From Halobacillus yeomjeoni (GTDB lineage: Bacteria; Bacillota; Bacilli; Bacillales; Halobacillaceae), in NCBI RefSeq assembly GCF_020171525.1, contig NZ_JAIVAI010000006.1, positions 62,001 through 126,000 on the forward strand: a stretch of DNA of 64,000 nucleotides. Reading direction: 5' to 3'. Below are positions 34,588 to 44,122 of the stretch, piece by piece; the stretch's first letter is position 1, and every line of letters starts with the position of its first letter. Position numbers and translations under genes: made by a program. Under the pieces are notes generated by a model. The model made no database searches and had not been told where the DNA came from. It saw only the letters and a list, made by a program, of their open reading frames with translations.

Positions 34588-36807
34588 TTAAAACTTGTCA
34601 CTTAACAGGCGAGCCATCAGCGTTGCGAATTCAGAGCGCTTGATATCAAGTCCCGGGCGGAACGTTCCATCCGGGTAACCGCTGACGATTCCGTTTGCTA
34701 CGAGTGTCGAAATATACTTATACGACCATGAGTCAGGATCGACATCTGAGAAGCGTACATTCGAACTTCCCGTCAGTTCATACGCCCGGACGATTACGGC
34801 GGCCATCTCTTCACGAGTCATCGGTTGATCCGGGCGGAATGTGCCGTCTTTATAACCGGTCAGAATTCCCGCTTTTTCCATCGCTCCGATGTAACCGGAG
34901 GCCCAGTGATTTTTCGGTACATCTTTGAAGCTTCCGTGCTGTTGCGGTAGTCCCAATTCCCGCCCTATGACCGTCGCTGCCGCTGCTCGGGTGATCGGTT
35001 TACTGAAGCCGAACGTACCGTCTGGATAACCGATCATCAACCCTTCATCGACGAGGTATTCGATAAAAGGTTCCGCCCATTTACCGACGACATCCGGGAA
35101 GTCCTGGGTCCCATCATCCATCCGCAGTTCATACGGTGTTTCCGACCAGTGACCATAGTAATCCATGACGACCAATTGATAGATTCCTTCGGGCAGATTC
35201 AGAGTCGCCTCTTCCCCTTCGCCCTGGAAATTCCCGTCGATCAGCCAGCCATTTTCTAGCGTTTCATCGAACACATACATGACCATATCCATCGATTCTG
35301 TCGGAGATGTCACACTCAATTTTACCTTCGGGTGCTCCCGGTCGACTTTAAACTCATAAACATCGTAATCGAGTGGAAGGTCGATTTTTTCATACGTGCT
35401 GTAACCACTCCCGATTCTACGTCCTTCGAAGAGTTCGTCCGGAACATCCTTGGTGAGGTCGACTTTCGAAGATTTGATCATTTTATACCCATCAGGAATC
35501 CCGTATCCATCGAACGTGTCCCACTCTTTTTTGTTCCATGTTTTTGCGTTCGCTTCCATCGCCCACTGGATTTCCGCAGGGGTCCAGTTTTTATGCTTGC
35601 CTTTGATGAGCGCTGCAAGCCCCGAGACGATCGGTGCTGAGAATGACGTTCCACTCCCCGATTGATAGCCGTTCAAGTAATAAGTACTCAAAAGATCCTT
35701 CCCTGGAGAAGTCAAATTGATAAACGGACCATAGTTGGAGAAATCTGTGATGAAATCATCCTGTGCGGTAGCCGCTACACTGATGACCTGGTAATAGGAA
35801 GCTGGGAAAGCCGGCTCCCATGTCCCTTCATTTCCTGCCGATGCGACTAACACGATTCCGTTATAATAAGCTTCCCATAATGCGTCATCGATTTCCCATG
35901 AATATTGATAACCTCCGAAACTCATGTTGATGATATCCACTTGTTGATCGATGGAGTAGTAAATTCCCTGCAGAATATCTACCAGCGTAAGCATCCCTTC
36001 ACTGTCTGCCACTTTGACAGGAAGGATCTTCGTTTTCGGATTGACCCCGATGATTCCCGTCTGGTCCGCATGAGCCCCGATCAGTCCGGCTACATGGGTC
36101 CCGTGCCCATGGTCATCCATCGGATTGGAGTCTTCGTTGACAAAATCATACCCCCGGAGGATTTTTCCGTTAAGGTCCGGATGGTTCGGGTAAATCCCGG
36201 TGTCAAGAACAGCAACGACGGTATCGGTCGAACCACGACTCACATCCCAGGCTTTTTCCATATTCAAGGGGCGGTACTGCCATTGATACGAATAGTAGCC
36301 ATCGGAAGGTACGTAAGAGATTTTATGAATATAATCCGGTTCCGCATTGTGGATGCTTTGATCTTTGTTCATCTGTTTCAAAGTAGATTGGTAATCCACA
36401 TCTTTCGGTACGCGCACAAGACGATACCCACGCTTAGAGAGGGTCTTTGATAGAGGGAGTTCTTCCACCCCGTATGTAGCCGCATCAAATCCCTCTTTCG
36501 CACTGACGAGAATTCGACGATTTTCGACTTTCTTCATATTAATAGAGTTCAAATTCTGTGCTTTGAAATTCGTATCTTTCCTGTAATTTTTTCGTAGATC
36601 ATTCAATTCTTTCAACTGATTGGCTTTCATAGGAAAGATTTTATCGACTTTTTCCAAAGGGATGACTTTCGGAGTATCCTCTGCCTTATCCTTCAATGAG
36701 TCCAGGTGTTCCTGGTAATGATTCTCTTTGGAGAAAGCAGCAGCAGGAATCAGCAATTGGAAGAGCAGCACGACAATAGCAAGGACAACGAAGGGGCGTC
36801 TTTTCAT
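34588..36807 (-). CDS. SLH-anchored subtilisin-like serine protease (739 aa)
   Basis: Third wall-anchored S8 protease. A signal peptide (1-25) and a long propeptide region (to about 165) precede the catalytic domain with Asp202 (VLDTGI), His235 (HGHGTHVAG), Asn in VASAGNEG and Ser near 388 (GSGTSFSAP). A PPC-like beta domain follows (about 470-555), then three SLH repeats (about 560-735; IGYPDGTFGFSKPITRAAAA, YKDGTFRPDQPMTREEMA, GYPDGTFRPGLDIKRSEFA). The ATG at 36807 has AGGAGG 6 bases upstream, and this site lies inside the longer frame from GTG 36831, which is rejected. All catalytic residues are intact. Confidence 0.95.
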   Translation of the reverse strand: MKRRPFVVLAIVVLLFQLLIPAAAFSKENHYQEHLDSLKDKAEDTPKVIPLEKVDKIFPMKANQLKELNDLRKNYRKDTNFKAQNLNSINMKKVENRRILVSAKEGFDAATYGVEELPLSKTLSKRGYRLVRVPKDVDYQSTLKQMNKDQSIHNAEPDYIHKISYVPSDGYYSYQWQYRPLNMEKAWDVSRGSTDTVVAVLDTGIYPNHPDLNGKILRGYDFVNEDSNPMDDHGHGTHVAGLIGAHADQTGIIGVNPKTKILPVKVADSEGMLTLVDILQGIYYSIDQQVDIINMSFGGYQYSWEIDDALWEAYYNGIVLVASAGNEGTWEPAFPASYYQVISVAATAQDDFITDFSNYGPFINLTSPGKDLLSTYYLNGYQSGSGTSFSAPIVSGLAALIKGKHKNWTPAEIQWAMEANAKTWNKKEWDTFDGYGIPDGYKMIKSSKVDLTKDVPDELFEGRRIGSGYSTYEKIDLPLDYDVYEFKVDREHPKVKLSVTSPTESMDMVMYVFDETLENGWLIDGNFQGEGEEATLNLPEGIYQLVVMDYYGHWSETPYELRMDDGTQDFPDVVGKWAEPFIEYLVDEGLMIGYPDGTFGFSKPITRAAAATVIGRELGLPQQHGSFKDVPKNHWASGYIGAMEKAGILTGYKDGTFRPDQPMTREEMAAVIVRAYELTGSSNVRFSDVDPDSWSYKYISTLVANGIVSGYPDGTFRPGLDIKRSEFATLMARLLSDKF

Positions 36808-36992
36808 AAAGTTCCTCCTAATTAGAGGCACATGCAGGCAGATCCGCCTGCATGTGCCTTCTTCAATATAGTCCTATCCTATTCTCATAGTTTTCCAATA
36901 ATAACCACATTATGAATATTATATTAATTTTTCTATTATTGTTAATATTCCCTTCAAACTATGTTAATAGTCCTCTAGGTACATAGATATAT

Positions 36993-37022
36993 TTGCACTT
37001 TATGGCGAAAATTAACTACTAT
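36993..37022 (+). promoter_or_regulatory. Candidate SigA promoter of the SLH glucosaminidase gene
   Basis: TTGCAC (36993-36998), 18-base spacer, TACTAT (37017-37022), about 58 bases upstream of the start codon. The surrounding divergent region (36808-37080) holds no gene. Confidence 0.4.
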
Positions 37023-37080
37023 TCGTCATTTTTTTCTGATACATTATTAATAGATTATTAATAAGGGGGAATTGCGACGC

Positions 37081-39018
37081 ATGAGACGTTTTTTGTTTCT
37101 CGGTGTCTTGCTGGCGATGGTTCTTTCGTTGGTCACACCGAGTGTTGCTAAAGCCGAGGACGATATCACCGGTCACTTTTTTGAGGAAGATATGAGGACA
37201 TTGATTGAAAAAGGCATTTTGAAAGGGTACGGGGATAATACATACAAACCTGAAGAATCTGTAAACCGTGCTGAATTCACTGCCTTTTTAGTACGTTCGT
37301 TGGAAATTGAACTGCAGGCTTCCGGAGATTATTCAGTAGCTGGAGTCTCTGAATCTCCCAGTTACTCAGATGTAGACCCTGAGAATGACTGGTTCTACTC
37401 TGCAGTCACTGCAGCAAGCAACCAGGGGCTGGTCAACGGATATCCGAATGGAGAATTCAAGCCGAATAAAGAAATCAGCCGTCAGGAAATGGCAGTCATG
37501 ATTGTGAGAGCGACAGATTTGAAAGGTGTCGTTTCTGAGAAAGATCCATTGAACTTCACCGACAAAGAGGACATCCACGATGACTACATAGAATCTGTAC
37601 AGCGCTTGACGAATCTTGGAATCATCAACGGTAAAGTGAAAGATGGGAAGTCTTACTTCGACCCGATGGCGAGTACGACTCGTGGACAGACGTCCGGTGT
37701 CATCAACCGTATGCTGAAGATCATCGAACCGCCTGCACCGACGAAGTACGAAGTTGCTACTCTTGAACAAGGTAAAGAGCCTGCCGTATCCGGAGAGTAT
37801 GATACGTTTGAGCAGGCGAAAAGCAAAACGACTGGCAGCCAAGTCGTGATGAAAGGGAACAAAATCCTTTGGATCAAAGACGGTGCAGTCGTTTCCAACA
37901 AATTCACGAACATCTACACCAGTGATGCATTGACGACAGCTGCTACGTATGTCACTTCAGGCATCGAAATGAAATACCTGGGCGCAACCGAAGAGTATGT
38001 CAAAGTTCAAATTGCAGATACCATCGGTTATGTCAAAGCGGATTCCGTAAACTTGAAGCCGACGCACATGGTGAAAGACAAGTCTTACTACCTTTCAAAA
38101 AACGGCTTGCTTTATCACAAAGTCTATAACGCAATTACAGAAAGAAATTACAGCTATGTGTACGGTCCTGCACCAGATTTCATGACGGAAGGGTCCAAAT
38201 ACTACAGCTGGAACGGCAGCACTTTTTATGATGCAAACGGCAAAGAAGCTGGAACAGCTCACCAATATTTCAACCGCATGCCGTTGTACACAGAGACTCA
38301 GTACACAGCTGAACAACTGGATGCATTCATTGAATCAGCGCGTCCTGGAAGCCCACTAATCGGACAAGGCGTATCATTCAAGAAGGCTGAAGAAGAATTC
38401 GGCGTCAACGCGATGTACTTCCTTTCCCACGCGATTCTTGAAAGTTACTGGGGAGAAAGTAAAATCGCAAAAGATAAGAACAACCTGTTCGGAATCAATG
38501 CGACAGATGATAATCCTTATGAAAATGCACGCTCCTATGAAAGCTATGAAGCTGGTATTCTCGAAGCTGCAGAATCCTTCATCGTCCCTGGTTACTTCGA
38601 CGATGAAAACTGGAAGTTCGCCGGTGCCCACCTTGGGAACAAGAGCACGGGAATGAATATCCGTTACGCATCCGATCCTTACTGGGGTCAGAAGATTGCA
38701 AGCTTCATGTATTCCATGGATACGTACTTGAGCAAAGAGTTCAATATGGAACCGGAATACGGAAAACATGATTTAGCGAAAACGCTGGTTGATAAGATCA
38801 ATGTCCGTTCCGAAGCGAAAGTTTCCAAAGGAAACGATTTGTACAAGCTTTCCAAAAAAGGCATCACAGTACAAGTCCTTGAAAAAGTAGAAGCGGATGG
38901 AACGTGGTACAAGATTGCACCGAAGAACATTTTGACTCGTGACGTTCAAGACGCTTATGTCTATAGTCACGGCGGTTCATACGGTACGCTGCTTGAAACA
39001 TTGAACATCGCAAAGTAA
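37081..39018 (+). CDS. SLH-domain endo-beta-N-acetylglucosaminidase
   Basis: Exported glycan-strand autolysin. The signal peptide (1-26, ending VAKAED) is followed by three SLH repeats (about 30-220; LKGYGDNTYKPEESVNRAEFTAFLVRSL and so on), two SH3-like segments (about 235-330), a glucosaminidase domain of the LytG/FlgJ type (about 410-560; VNAMYFLSHAILESYWGESKIAKDKNNLFGI, with the catalytic Glu in ILESYWG) and a C-terminal SH3 domain (KINVRSEAKVSKGNDLY). The ATG at 37081 is chosen because GGGGG lies 11 bases upstream; TTG at 37072 is too close to it. SLH domains are N-terminal here, unlike in the proteases. Confidence 0.93.
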   Translation: MRRFLFLGVLLAMVLSLVTPSVAKAEDDITGHFFEEDMRTLIEKGILKGYGDNTYKPEESVNRAEFTAFLVRSLEIELQASGDYSVAGVSESPSYSDVDPENDWFYSAVTAASNQGLVNGYPNGEFKPNKEISRQEMAVMIVRATDLKGVVSEKDPLNFTDKEDIHDDYIESVQRLTNLGIINGKVKDGKSYFDPMASTTRGQTSGVINRMLKIIEPPAPTKYEVATLEQGKEPAVSGEYDTFEQAKSKTTGSQVVMKGNKILWIKDGAVVSNKFTNIYTSDALTTAATYVTSGIEMKYLGATEEYVKVQIADTIGYVKADSVNLKPTHMVKDKSYYLSKNGLLYHKVYNAITERNYSYVYGPAPDFMTEGSKYYSWNGSTFYDANGKEAGTAHQYFNRMPLYTETQYTAEQLDAFIESARPGSPLIGQGVSFKKAEEEFGVNAMYFLSHAILESYWGESKIAKDKNNLFGINATDDNPYENARSYESYEAGILEAAESFIVPGYFDDENWKFAGAHLGNKSTGMNIRYASDPYWGQKIASFMYSMDTYLSKEFNMEPEYGKHDLAKTLVDKINVRSEAKVSKGNDLYKLSKKGITVQVLEKVEADGTWYKIAPKNILTRDVQDAYVYSHGGSYGTLLETLNIAK

Positions 39019-39039
39019 ATAACAATGGTATTACAAAAG

Positions 39040-39068
39040 GGACAAACGTATTCGTTTGTCCTTTTTTT
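39040..39068 (+). terminator. Terminator of the SLH glucosaminidase gene
   Basis: Arms GGACAAACG and CGTTTGTCC with a four-base loop and a seven-T tract. Confidence 0.93.
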
Positions 39069-39121
39069 ATGTTATATTACTAGAGTAAGAATGTGTAAAA
39101 CTCAAAGGGGCCACATCATAT

Positions 39122-39850
39122 ATGAAGCACGTCAAAATAATGGGAATCCCATTCACACATATCGACCACCGTACACTGGTCCAGAAACTGGAAACACACA
39201 TTGAACAAAAAGAAAAGTCATTCGTCATTACAGCGAATCCTGAAATCGTTATGCGTGCAAATGAAGATCACAATTATATGCGAGCCATACATAAAGCCGA
39301 CTATATCACCGCGGATGGGATAGGAATAATAAAAGCTGCTGAATTATTCAACCATCCCTTACCTGGAAGAGTGACAGGTTATGATGTGATGATGGATTTA
39401 CTTCAGATTTCCAGCCAAAAAAAGTATCGAATTTATTTACTTGGAGCACATCGAGATACTCTCGAAGCAGCTAAGCGGAATATCAAGCTTCAATATCCGC
39501 ACCTGGACATAGTCGGAGCACATGAAGGCTATTTCGACTGGGATTCCAATTCAATATCAGAGGAAATCTTACAAACCCGACCTGATATCATATTCGTCGC
39601 TCTCGGTGCTCCAAAACAAGAAAAATGGATCGCTGAAAACATCCACAAATTCAACCATGGAATTTTTCTATGTGTAGGAGGCAGTTTGGATGTATGGGGT
39701 GGAAAAGCTGAGCGAGCTCCAATCAGTTGGCAGAACAGGAATTTAGAATGGTTGTATCGCCTTTTGAAACAACCAAGACGTTGGAGAAGGATGCTAGCAC
39801 TTCCCCGTTTTGCTTACTGCGTGCTCAGGCAAAAGGTGAAAAAGACATGA
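39122..39850 (+). CDS. tagA: TagA/WecG/CpsF-family glycosyltransferase
   Basis: Transfers ManNAc from UDP-ManNAc to GlcNAc-diphospho-undecaprenol, the second step of wall polymer linkage-unit synthesis, in the cytoplasm. The 242-residue protein shows the GT26 hallmarks FVITANPEIVMRANE, YITADGIGIIKAA, LPGRVTGYDVM, IYLLGAH, IIFVALGAPKQEKWI and GVGGSLDVWGGKAERAP. AAAGGGG lies 9-10 bases before the ATG. The gene begins an operon with a flippase, a DUF5693-like protein and csaB, so it should serve the pyruvylated SLH-binding polymer. First committed sugar is provided by TagO (58.5 kb). Confidence 0.92.
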   Translation: MKHVKIMGIPFTHIDHRTLVQKLETHIEQKEKSFVITANPEIVMRANEDHNYMRAIHKADYITADGIGIIKAAELFNHPLPGRVTGYDVMMDLLQISSQKKYRIYLLGAHRDTLEAAKRNIKLQYPHLDIVGAHEGYFDWDSNSISEEILQTRPDIIFVALGAPKQEKWIAENIHKFNHGIFLCVGGSLDVWGGKAERAPISWQNRNLEWLYRLLKQPRRWRRMLALPRFAYCVLRQKVKKT

Positions 39851-41406
39851 AAACAACCACTTTCTTGAAAAGTACAATGATACTCACTATAGCTACACTA
39901 TTATCCAAAGTATTGGGAAGTTTGTTCCGTATTCCTTTACAAAATATCGCTGGAGATGAAGTTCTGGGGATATTCACTTTGGTTTATCCTGTTTATATGG
40001 TCATCCTTATTTTATCCGTCGCAGGAATCCCCTTAGCTATTTCAAAATTGATCGCTGAAGAACGTGCATCGAATCAAATGATGAATATCAGAAGAATTTA
40101 TGTGACAGCAAGTCTACTTGGCTTGCTGTTTGGTTTGGTAAGTTTTGGTTCTATCGTTGTTTTTTCAGAGCCGATCAGTTTGTTATTAGGCGGAAAAGAT
40201 ACTTACCCTGCCTTGGTCCTCGTATCTGTAAGTTTGATTTTCGCACCATATATGGCCGTGTACCGAGGATATTTTCAAGGCTTCAGCGACATGAACCCTA
40301 CAGCGTACTCTCAAGTCATCGAACAATTAGTCCGGGCCGTCTTCGTCATAGCTCTTGCCTATGTACTGAGCAGTCAAGGCTTTTCAAATTCATGGACCGC
40401 TGGAGGAGTGATGGCAGGGTCCATATGCGGTGTACTTGCATCACTTTTGTATCTTAGAGTGATTTATGTCCGGTCTCCATACACCATAAGACAAAATATT
40501 TCCTACTCATTCTCTACATTTATCATTTGGAGCAGGAGTATTCTGAGGATCTCTATACCTATTGCCATAGGAACCTTATCCATGGCTCTATTGAACTTCG
40601 TCGATTCTCTCACTGTACCGTCCAGTTTAAACCATAAGCTTACAGATCCGGATCTTTCCATCCCATATTTGTACGGGATTTATGGAAGAGGTCTCTCTTT
40701 AGTTCAAATTGCCACTGTTTTCGCTACGTCTATCATTCTTCCTCTTATCCCACTATTGACATCTAAAATGAAAGAAAACGATAGAAGAGGAATGCTTGAA
40801 ACGATTGAACAAACCAGTAAAATGACACATCTTATCGCATGGCCGGCAGCGATGGGATTGGTCTTTTTAGCTGTTCCGATGAATGTAGCTTTATTTACAG
40901 ACGCAGAGGGAAGTTTTATCATAGCCATTTTAGGAGCGAGCTCCATTTTCACTTCTTTTACTATTGTAGGAACCGGGATCTTACAAGGAATCGATCGAGT
41001 AAGACAAGCAGCGTGGATTATTATTACCGGAGTCCTATTGAAAATCCTATTGAACGTGTGGTTAGTGAATTGGATAGGCATCGAAGGAGCAGCATTTTCT
41101 ACTTTGATCGTATACATCTACCTGACTTTAGGAAATGGTATTTTCATCTTCCGTCAAATCCCTTTTACAGTTTTAGACCGATCTCATATTAAGATAATCT
41201 CCGCTTCTTTACTAATGGGAGCTGTTATCGGATTCCCTCCATTCATTTACTCTATGGAATATTGGGGACGCCCATTTTCTTTTGTCTACGTCGTCTCAGC
41301 GATTATTGTGGGTGCTCTTATTTATGGTGCTGCACTTTATTTCACCAAAGCTGTAGACCGGCAACTTTTACAACAACTACCGTTTGCAGGGAAATATATC
41401 AAATGA
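39847..41406 (+). CDS. Polysaccharide flippase of the SpoVB/MurJ-like MOP family
   Basis: Polytopic membrane protein of 519 residues with about 14 helices, probably the exporter of the lipid-linked secondary wall polymer. It begins KTTTFLKSTMILTIATLLSKVLGSLFRIPLQNIAGDEVLGIF, the pattern of SpoVB/YabM-type proteins. The ATG at 39847 overlaps the tagA stop in ATGA and follows AGGTG; the frame extends upstream within tagA but this is not real. Position directly before csaB genes gives it a likely role in SCWP export; lipid II flipping is the alternative. Confidence 0.88.
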   Translation: MKTTTFLKSTMILTIATLLSKVLGSLFRIPLQNIAGDEVLGIFTLVYPVYMVILILSVAGIPLAISKLIAEERASNQMMNIRRIYVTASLLGLLFGLVSFGSIVVFSEPISLLLGGKDTYPALVLVSVSLIFAPYMAVYRGYFQGFSDMNPTAYSQVIEQLVRAVFVIALAYVLSSQGFSNSWTAGGVMAGSICGVLASLLYLRVIYVRSPYTIRQNISYSFSTFIIWSRSILRISIPIAIGTLSMALLNFVDSLTVPSSLNHKLTDPDLSIPYLYGIYGRGLSLVQIATVFATSIILPLIPLLTSKMKENDRRGMLETIEQTSKMTHLIAWPAAMGLVFLAVPMNVALFTDAEGSFIIAILGASSIFTSFTIVGTGILQGIDRVRQAAWIIITGVLLKILLNVWLVNWIGIEGAAFSTLIVYIYLTLGNGIFIFRQIPFTVLDRSHIKIISASLLMGAVIGFPPFIYSMEYWGRPFSFVYVVSAIIVGALIYGAALYFTKAVDRQLLQQLPFAGKYIK

Positions 41407-41427
41407 CGTATAGAAAGTAGGGTTATT

Positions 41428-43014
41428 TTGAAAACGCACCATTGGCTTTGGATTTTCCTGATAGGACTATTACTTGCCACTATCCCAAGTTTATATGAGC
41501 GCTGGAACATAGAAGTCGAACAAAACGACTATGAATTGGCTTTGCCATACAGACATATTGAAGAAATGGCAGACGACATCCCTTTCATAGAGAAGCTGAG
41601 CCTGCTGAAAGAAGCCGGTCTGACTACCGTAATGGTGACCGCTGATGACGGCACCTATCCAAAGAGAAAAATCAATGATATCCGCTCAGCAGAACTGGAT
41701 ATTATTCTATCCTTCGATCTGAAAAATTCCGACAAATCCTTTAATTACAGCCGTGCAATCGAAAGCTACAAGGAGGACGGAGGAGATTATATCCATTTCA
41801 GCGGGGATGCTGTACCTGGATACCCTGAAGAAGTGAAAATGATTGCCTATGCGGAATTACTGAATGATTATAGTATGGGGGTGTATGTCACAGAATTCCA
41901 AGCTTTAAAAGGGATGAAAAAATTCGCCGAATACATACACTATGACCTCATCCGTCTGCACGATATGGATACCTTGCATGGCCATCAATCCGTAGAAGCT
42001 AAAGTGGATCGAACCCTACGAGCGATTAAAGTTCGAAATCAACGTTCCATTTTATTATCATCCATGAACGCCGACTCTTTCCCCCATACGATCCGTTACT
42101 TAGAAAATGTAACGGCTGAAATCCCTGAACAATTTCAGAGAAGTGAAGCACGTGGGTATCCCTTTTATAAACCGTCTATAGGCATCACAACAGCTTCTTT
42201 ACTTGCTGGCTTATTGTTTATCACATTATTTTTAATGAATTTTTCTAATCGGCGCTTTGTATACGTTTTGCTGGTACCGATCAGTCTCGCTTTATTGTAT
42301 TTCATCACTGATCGACTCTTACTCTTGCAGACCTACACTTTATTGATTGCTTTAATCACTCCAATTTTCGCTATAAAATCGACAGCTGATAAAGCCCCAT
42401 CCATAAAAATAGTGACTTGGACGTTTTTAAAGGCTCTAGGCATTTGTTTCATAGGGATATCAATCATTATCACTCTCCTTAATGGAACGATGTTTTATAC
42501 TGGTATCGAATTGTTCAGAGGCGTCAAACTCTTATACATCGTTCCATTAATTTTCTTCATCATTTATGCATTCAAAGGAATTTCGATAAGGGATGTAAAG
42601 AATAACCTTAATTGGTTACATTGGGCCGGCCTCTTCCTGGCGGGGTTAGGAGTCTCCTATTATGTGTTGCGGAGTGGAAACAGTGGGATGGTGAGTGAAT
42701 GGGAACTATTCCTGCGAACTAAATTAGAAGAAATCCTTTATGTAAGACCTCGTACAAAAGAGTTCTTGCTGGGCTTTCCGGCTTATATCCTTGCCTTGTA
42801 TGTCATGAACTACAATAAGCGTTTAGGTATGCTGTTACTCATCCCTGGCGTGATCGGGTTCTTGTCGATCGTCAATACGTTCACACACCTCCATATTCCC
42901 TTGTACGTATCGACTCTAAGGTCAGTTTACAGTATTCTTTTCGGCTATCTTATTGGGATTTTCTTCATAGCTGCTTTTAAACTTCTTATGAAATGGAAAA
43001 GGAAGGGATCATGA
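41428..43014 (+). CDS. DUF5693-like membrane protein of the csaB operon
   Basis: A 528-residue protein with an N-terminal helix (LWIFLIGLLLATIPSLY), an external soluble domain to about residue 255 with a TIM-barrel-like feel (FIEKLSLLKEAGLTTVMVTADDGTYP; YIHFSGDAVPGYPEEVKMIAY) and 8-10 C-terminal helices. Such proteins occur next to csaB in Bacilli (recollection of family context), where they are thought to be involved in SCWP synthesis or export; function unknown. Start TTG at 41428 is supported by AGTAGGG. The stop overlaps csaB, indicating coupled translation. Confidence 0.75.
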   Translation: MKTHHWLWIFLIGLLLATIPSLYERWNIEVEQNDYELALPYRHIEEMADDIPFIEKLSLLKEAGLTTVMVTADDGTYPKRKINDIRSAELDIILSFDLKNSDKSFNYSRAIESYKEDGGDYIHFSGDAVPGYPEEVKMIAYAELLNDYSMGVYVTEFQALKGMKKFAEYIHYDLIRLHDMDTLHGHQSVEAKVDRTLRAIKVRNQRSILLSSMNADSFPHTIRYLENVTAEIPEQFQRSEARGYPFYKPSIGITTASLLAGLLFITLFLMNFSNRRFVYVLLVPISLALLYFITDRLLLLQTYTLLIALITPIFAIKSTADKAPSIKIVTWTFLKALGICFIGISIIITLLNGTMFYTGIELFRGVKLLYIVPLIFFIIYAFKGISIRDVKNNLNWLHWAGLFLAGLGVSYYVLRSGNSGMVSEWELFLRTKLEEILYVRPRTKEFLLGFPAYILALYVMNYNKRLGMLLLIPGVIGFLSIVNTFTHLHIPLYVSTLRSVYSILFGYLIGIFFIAAFKLLMKWKRKGS

Positions 43015-44087
43015 TGCATATCGTTTTATCCGGTTATTTCGGTTTTCATAATACAGGTGATGAAGCAATACTCTATTCGATGATTGAACAATTAAAAAGA
43101 ATTCAGCCAAATATAAGAATTACAGCTTTATCGAATGATCCTTTGCACACTTCGACAACCTACGATATCGAGTCCGTCAACCGCTGGAGCCTTCCTGCCA
43201 TCTTTCGTGTCATCAAGTCAGCAGACGGTGTAATCAGCGGTGGTGGAAGTTTACTGCAGGACGCAACTGGTCCCCGCTCGATCATTTATTATACATCTGT
43301 AATAAACATTGCAAGGTTATTGAAGAAGCCGGTCTTCGTATATTCCCAAGGAATGGGACCTATAGAGAAACGGTTCGGAAAATTGTTGACTACATTCACG
43401 TTGAATCACGTAGATCGCCTCACCGTACGTGATGAGGACTCTAAGAAGCTGTTGGAATCCATGAACATCCGTCATGATATTGATATCGTCCCAGACCCTG
43501 TATTAGGGATGAAGGTTCCCGAAGAACCAAGCAAATGGCTTTTGGAACAACAGATCGATGAACCAATCGTCGCTATTAGCGTCCGTCCATGGAAGACAGA
43601 AAAGTATTTAGATAAGATAGCTGATGCGGCTGATCGATTAAGAACTGATGGGTACACCATCCTCTTCGTTCCTATGCATGGGGAAGGAGATGAAAAAAGT
43701 TCTAAAGAAGTTTTAAAAAGAATGCGGGAAGAAGCTTTTATTTTACCGGCAGATTGTACGATTCAAGAGAAATTGAAAGTCGTCAGCGAATCAGAATTGT
43801 TGATAGGAATGAGGCTGCATTCCCTCATTTTCGCTGCTGTAAGCGCAGTGCCTTTCATTCCTTTATCTTATGATCCCAAAATTGCCTCTTTCGCTGCCCT
43901 TTATGACGTCGGTCCCATCTTTCATGTTGAACATGATACGTGGGACGGAGATCTGCTTTACCAAGAAGTGAAAAATATTGAAGAGAATAGAGAGCGGATT
44001 ATGAAAAATTCACAACAACTGACTGAAACGTATCAATCGCAAACAGAGAGGACGGCTGCGGAAGCCTTGGAAGCTTTCTCCTCGTAA
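43014..44087 (+). CDS. csaB: Polysaccharide pyruvyltransferase CsaB
   Basis: Adds a pyruvate ketal to ManNAc of the peptidoglycan-linked secondary polymer, creating the ligand of SLH domains. It has the CsaB N terminus HIVLSGYFGFHNTGDEAILYSMI, the glycine-rich DGVISGGGSLLQDATGPRSIIYY, QGMGPI, ISVRPWK and the C-terminal GMRLHSLIFAAVSAVPFIPLSYDPK. The ATG at 43014 overlaps the previous stop codon; AAGGAAGGG lies 7 bases before it. ATG 43011 is a close alternative. The six SLH proteins at 24.7-39 kb are the expected users. Confidence 0.96.
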   Translation: MHIVLSGYFGFHNTGDEAILYSMIEQLKRIQPNIRITALSNDPLHTSTTYDIESVNRWSLPAIFRVIKSADGVISGGGSLLQDATGPRSIIYYTSVINIARLLKKPVFVYSQGMGPIEKRFGKLLTTFTLNHVDRLTVRDEDSKKLLESMNIRHDIDIVPDPVLGMKVPEEPSKWLLEQQIDEPIVAISVRPWKTEKYLDKIADAADRLRTDGYTILFVPMHGEGDEKSSKEVLKRMREEAFILPADCTIQEKLKVVSESELLIGMRLHSLIFAAVSAVPFIPLSYDPKIASFAALYDVGPIFHVEHDTWDGDLLYQEVKNIEENRERIMKNSQQLTETYQSQTERTAAEALEAFSS

Positions 44088-44090
44088 AAA

Positions 44091-44122
44091 AAGTACTCGT
44101 GTATGGACACGAGTACTTCTTT
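44091..44122. terminator. Bidirectional terminator between csaB and tagA-like gene
   Basis: Arms AAGTACTCGTG and CACGAGTACTT with a six-base loop at 44091-44118, A run on the left and T run on the right. Confidence 0.93.

Noticed and set aside
35905-36450. 181-codon plus-strand frame within the third SLH protease
   Set aside because: Antisense to the intact S8 catalytic domain and without start signals.
24704-39018. SLH repeats as a DNA-level tandem repeat or recent gene duplication
   Set aside because: The repeats are similar in protein motif but clearly diverged in sequence, so they are domain repeats of separate genes, not DNA repeats.
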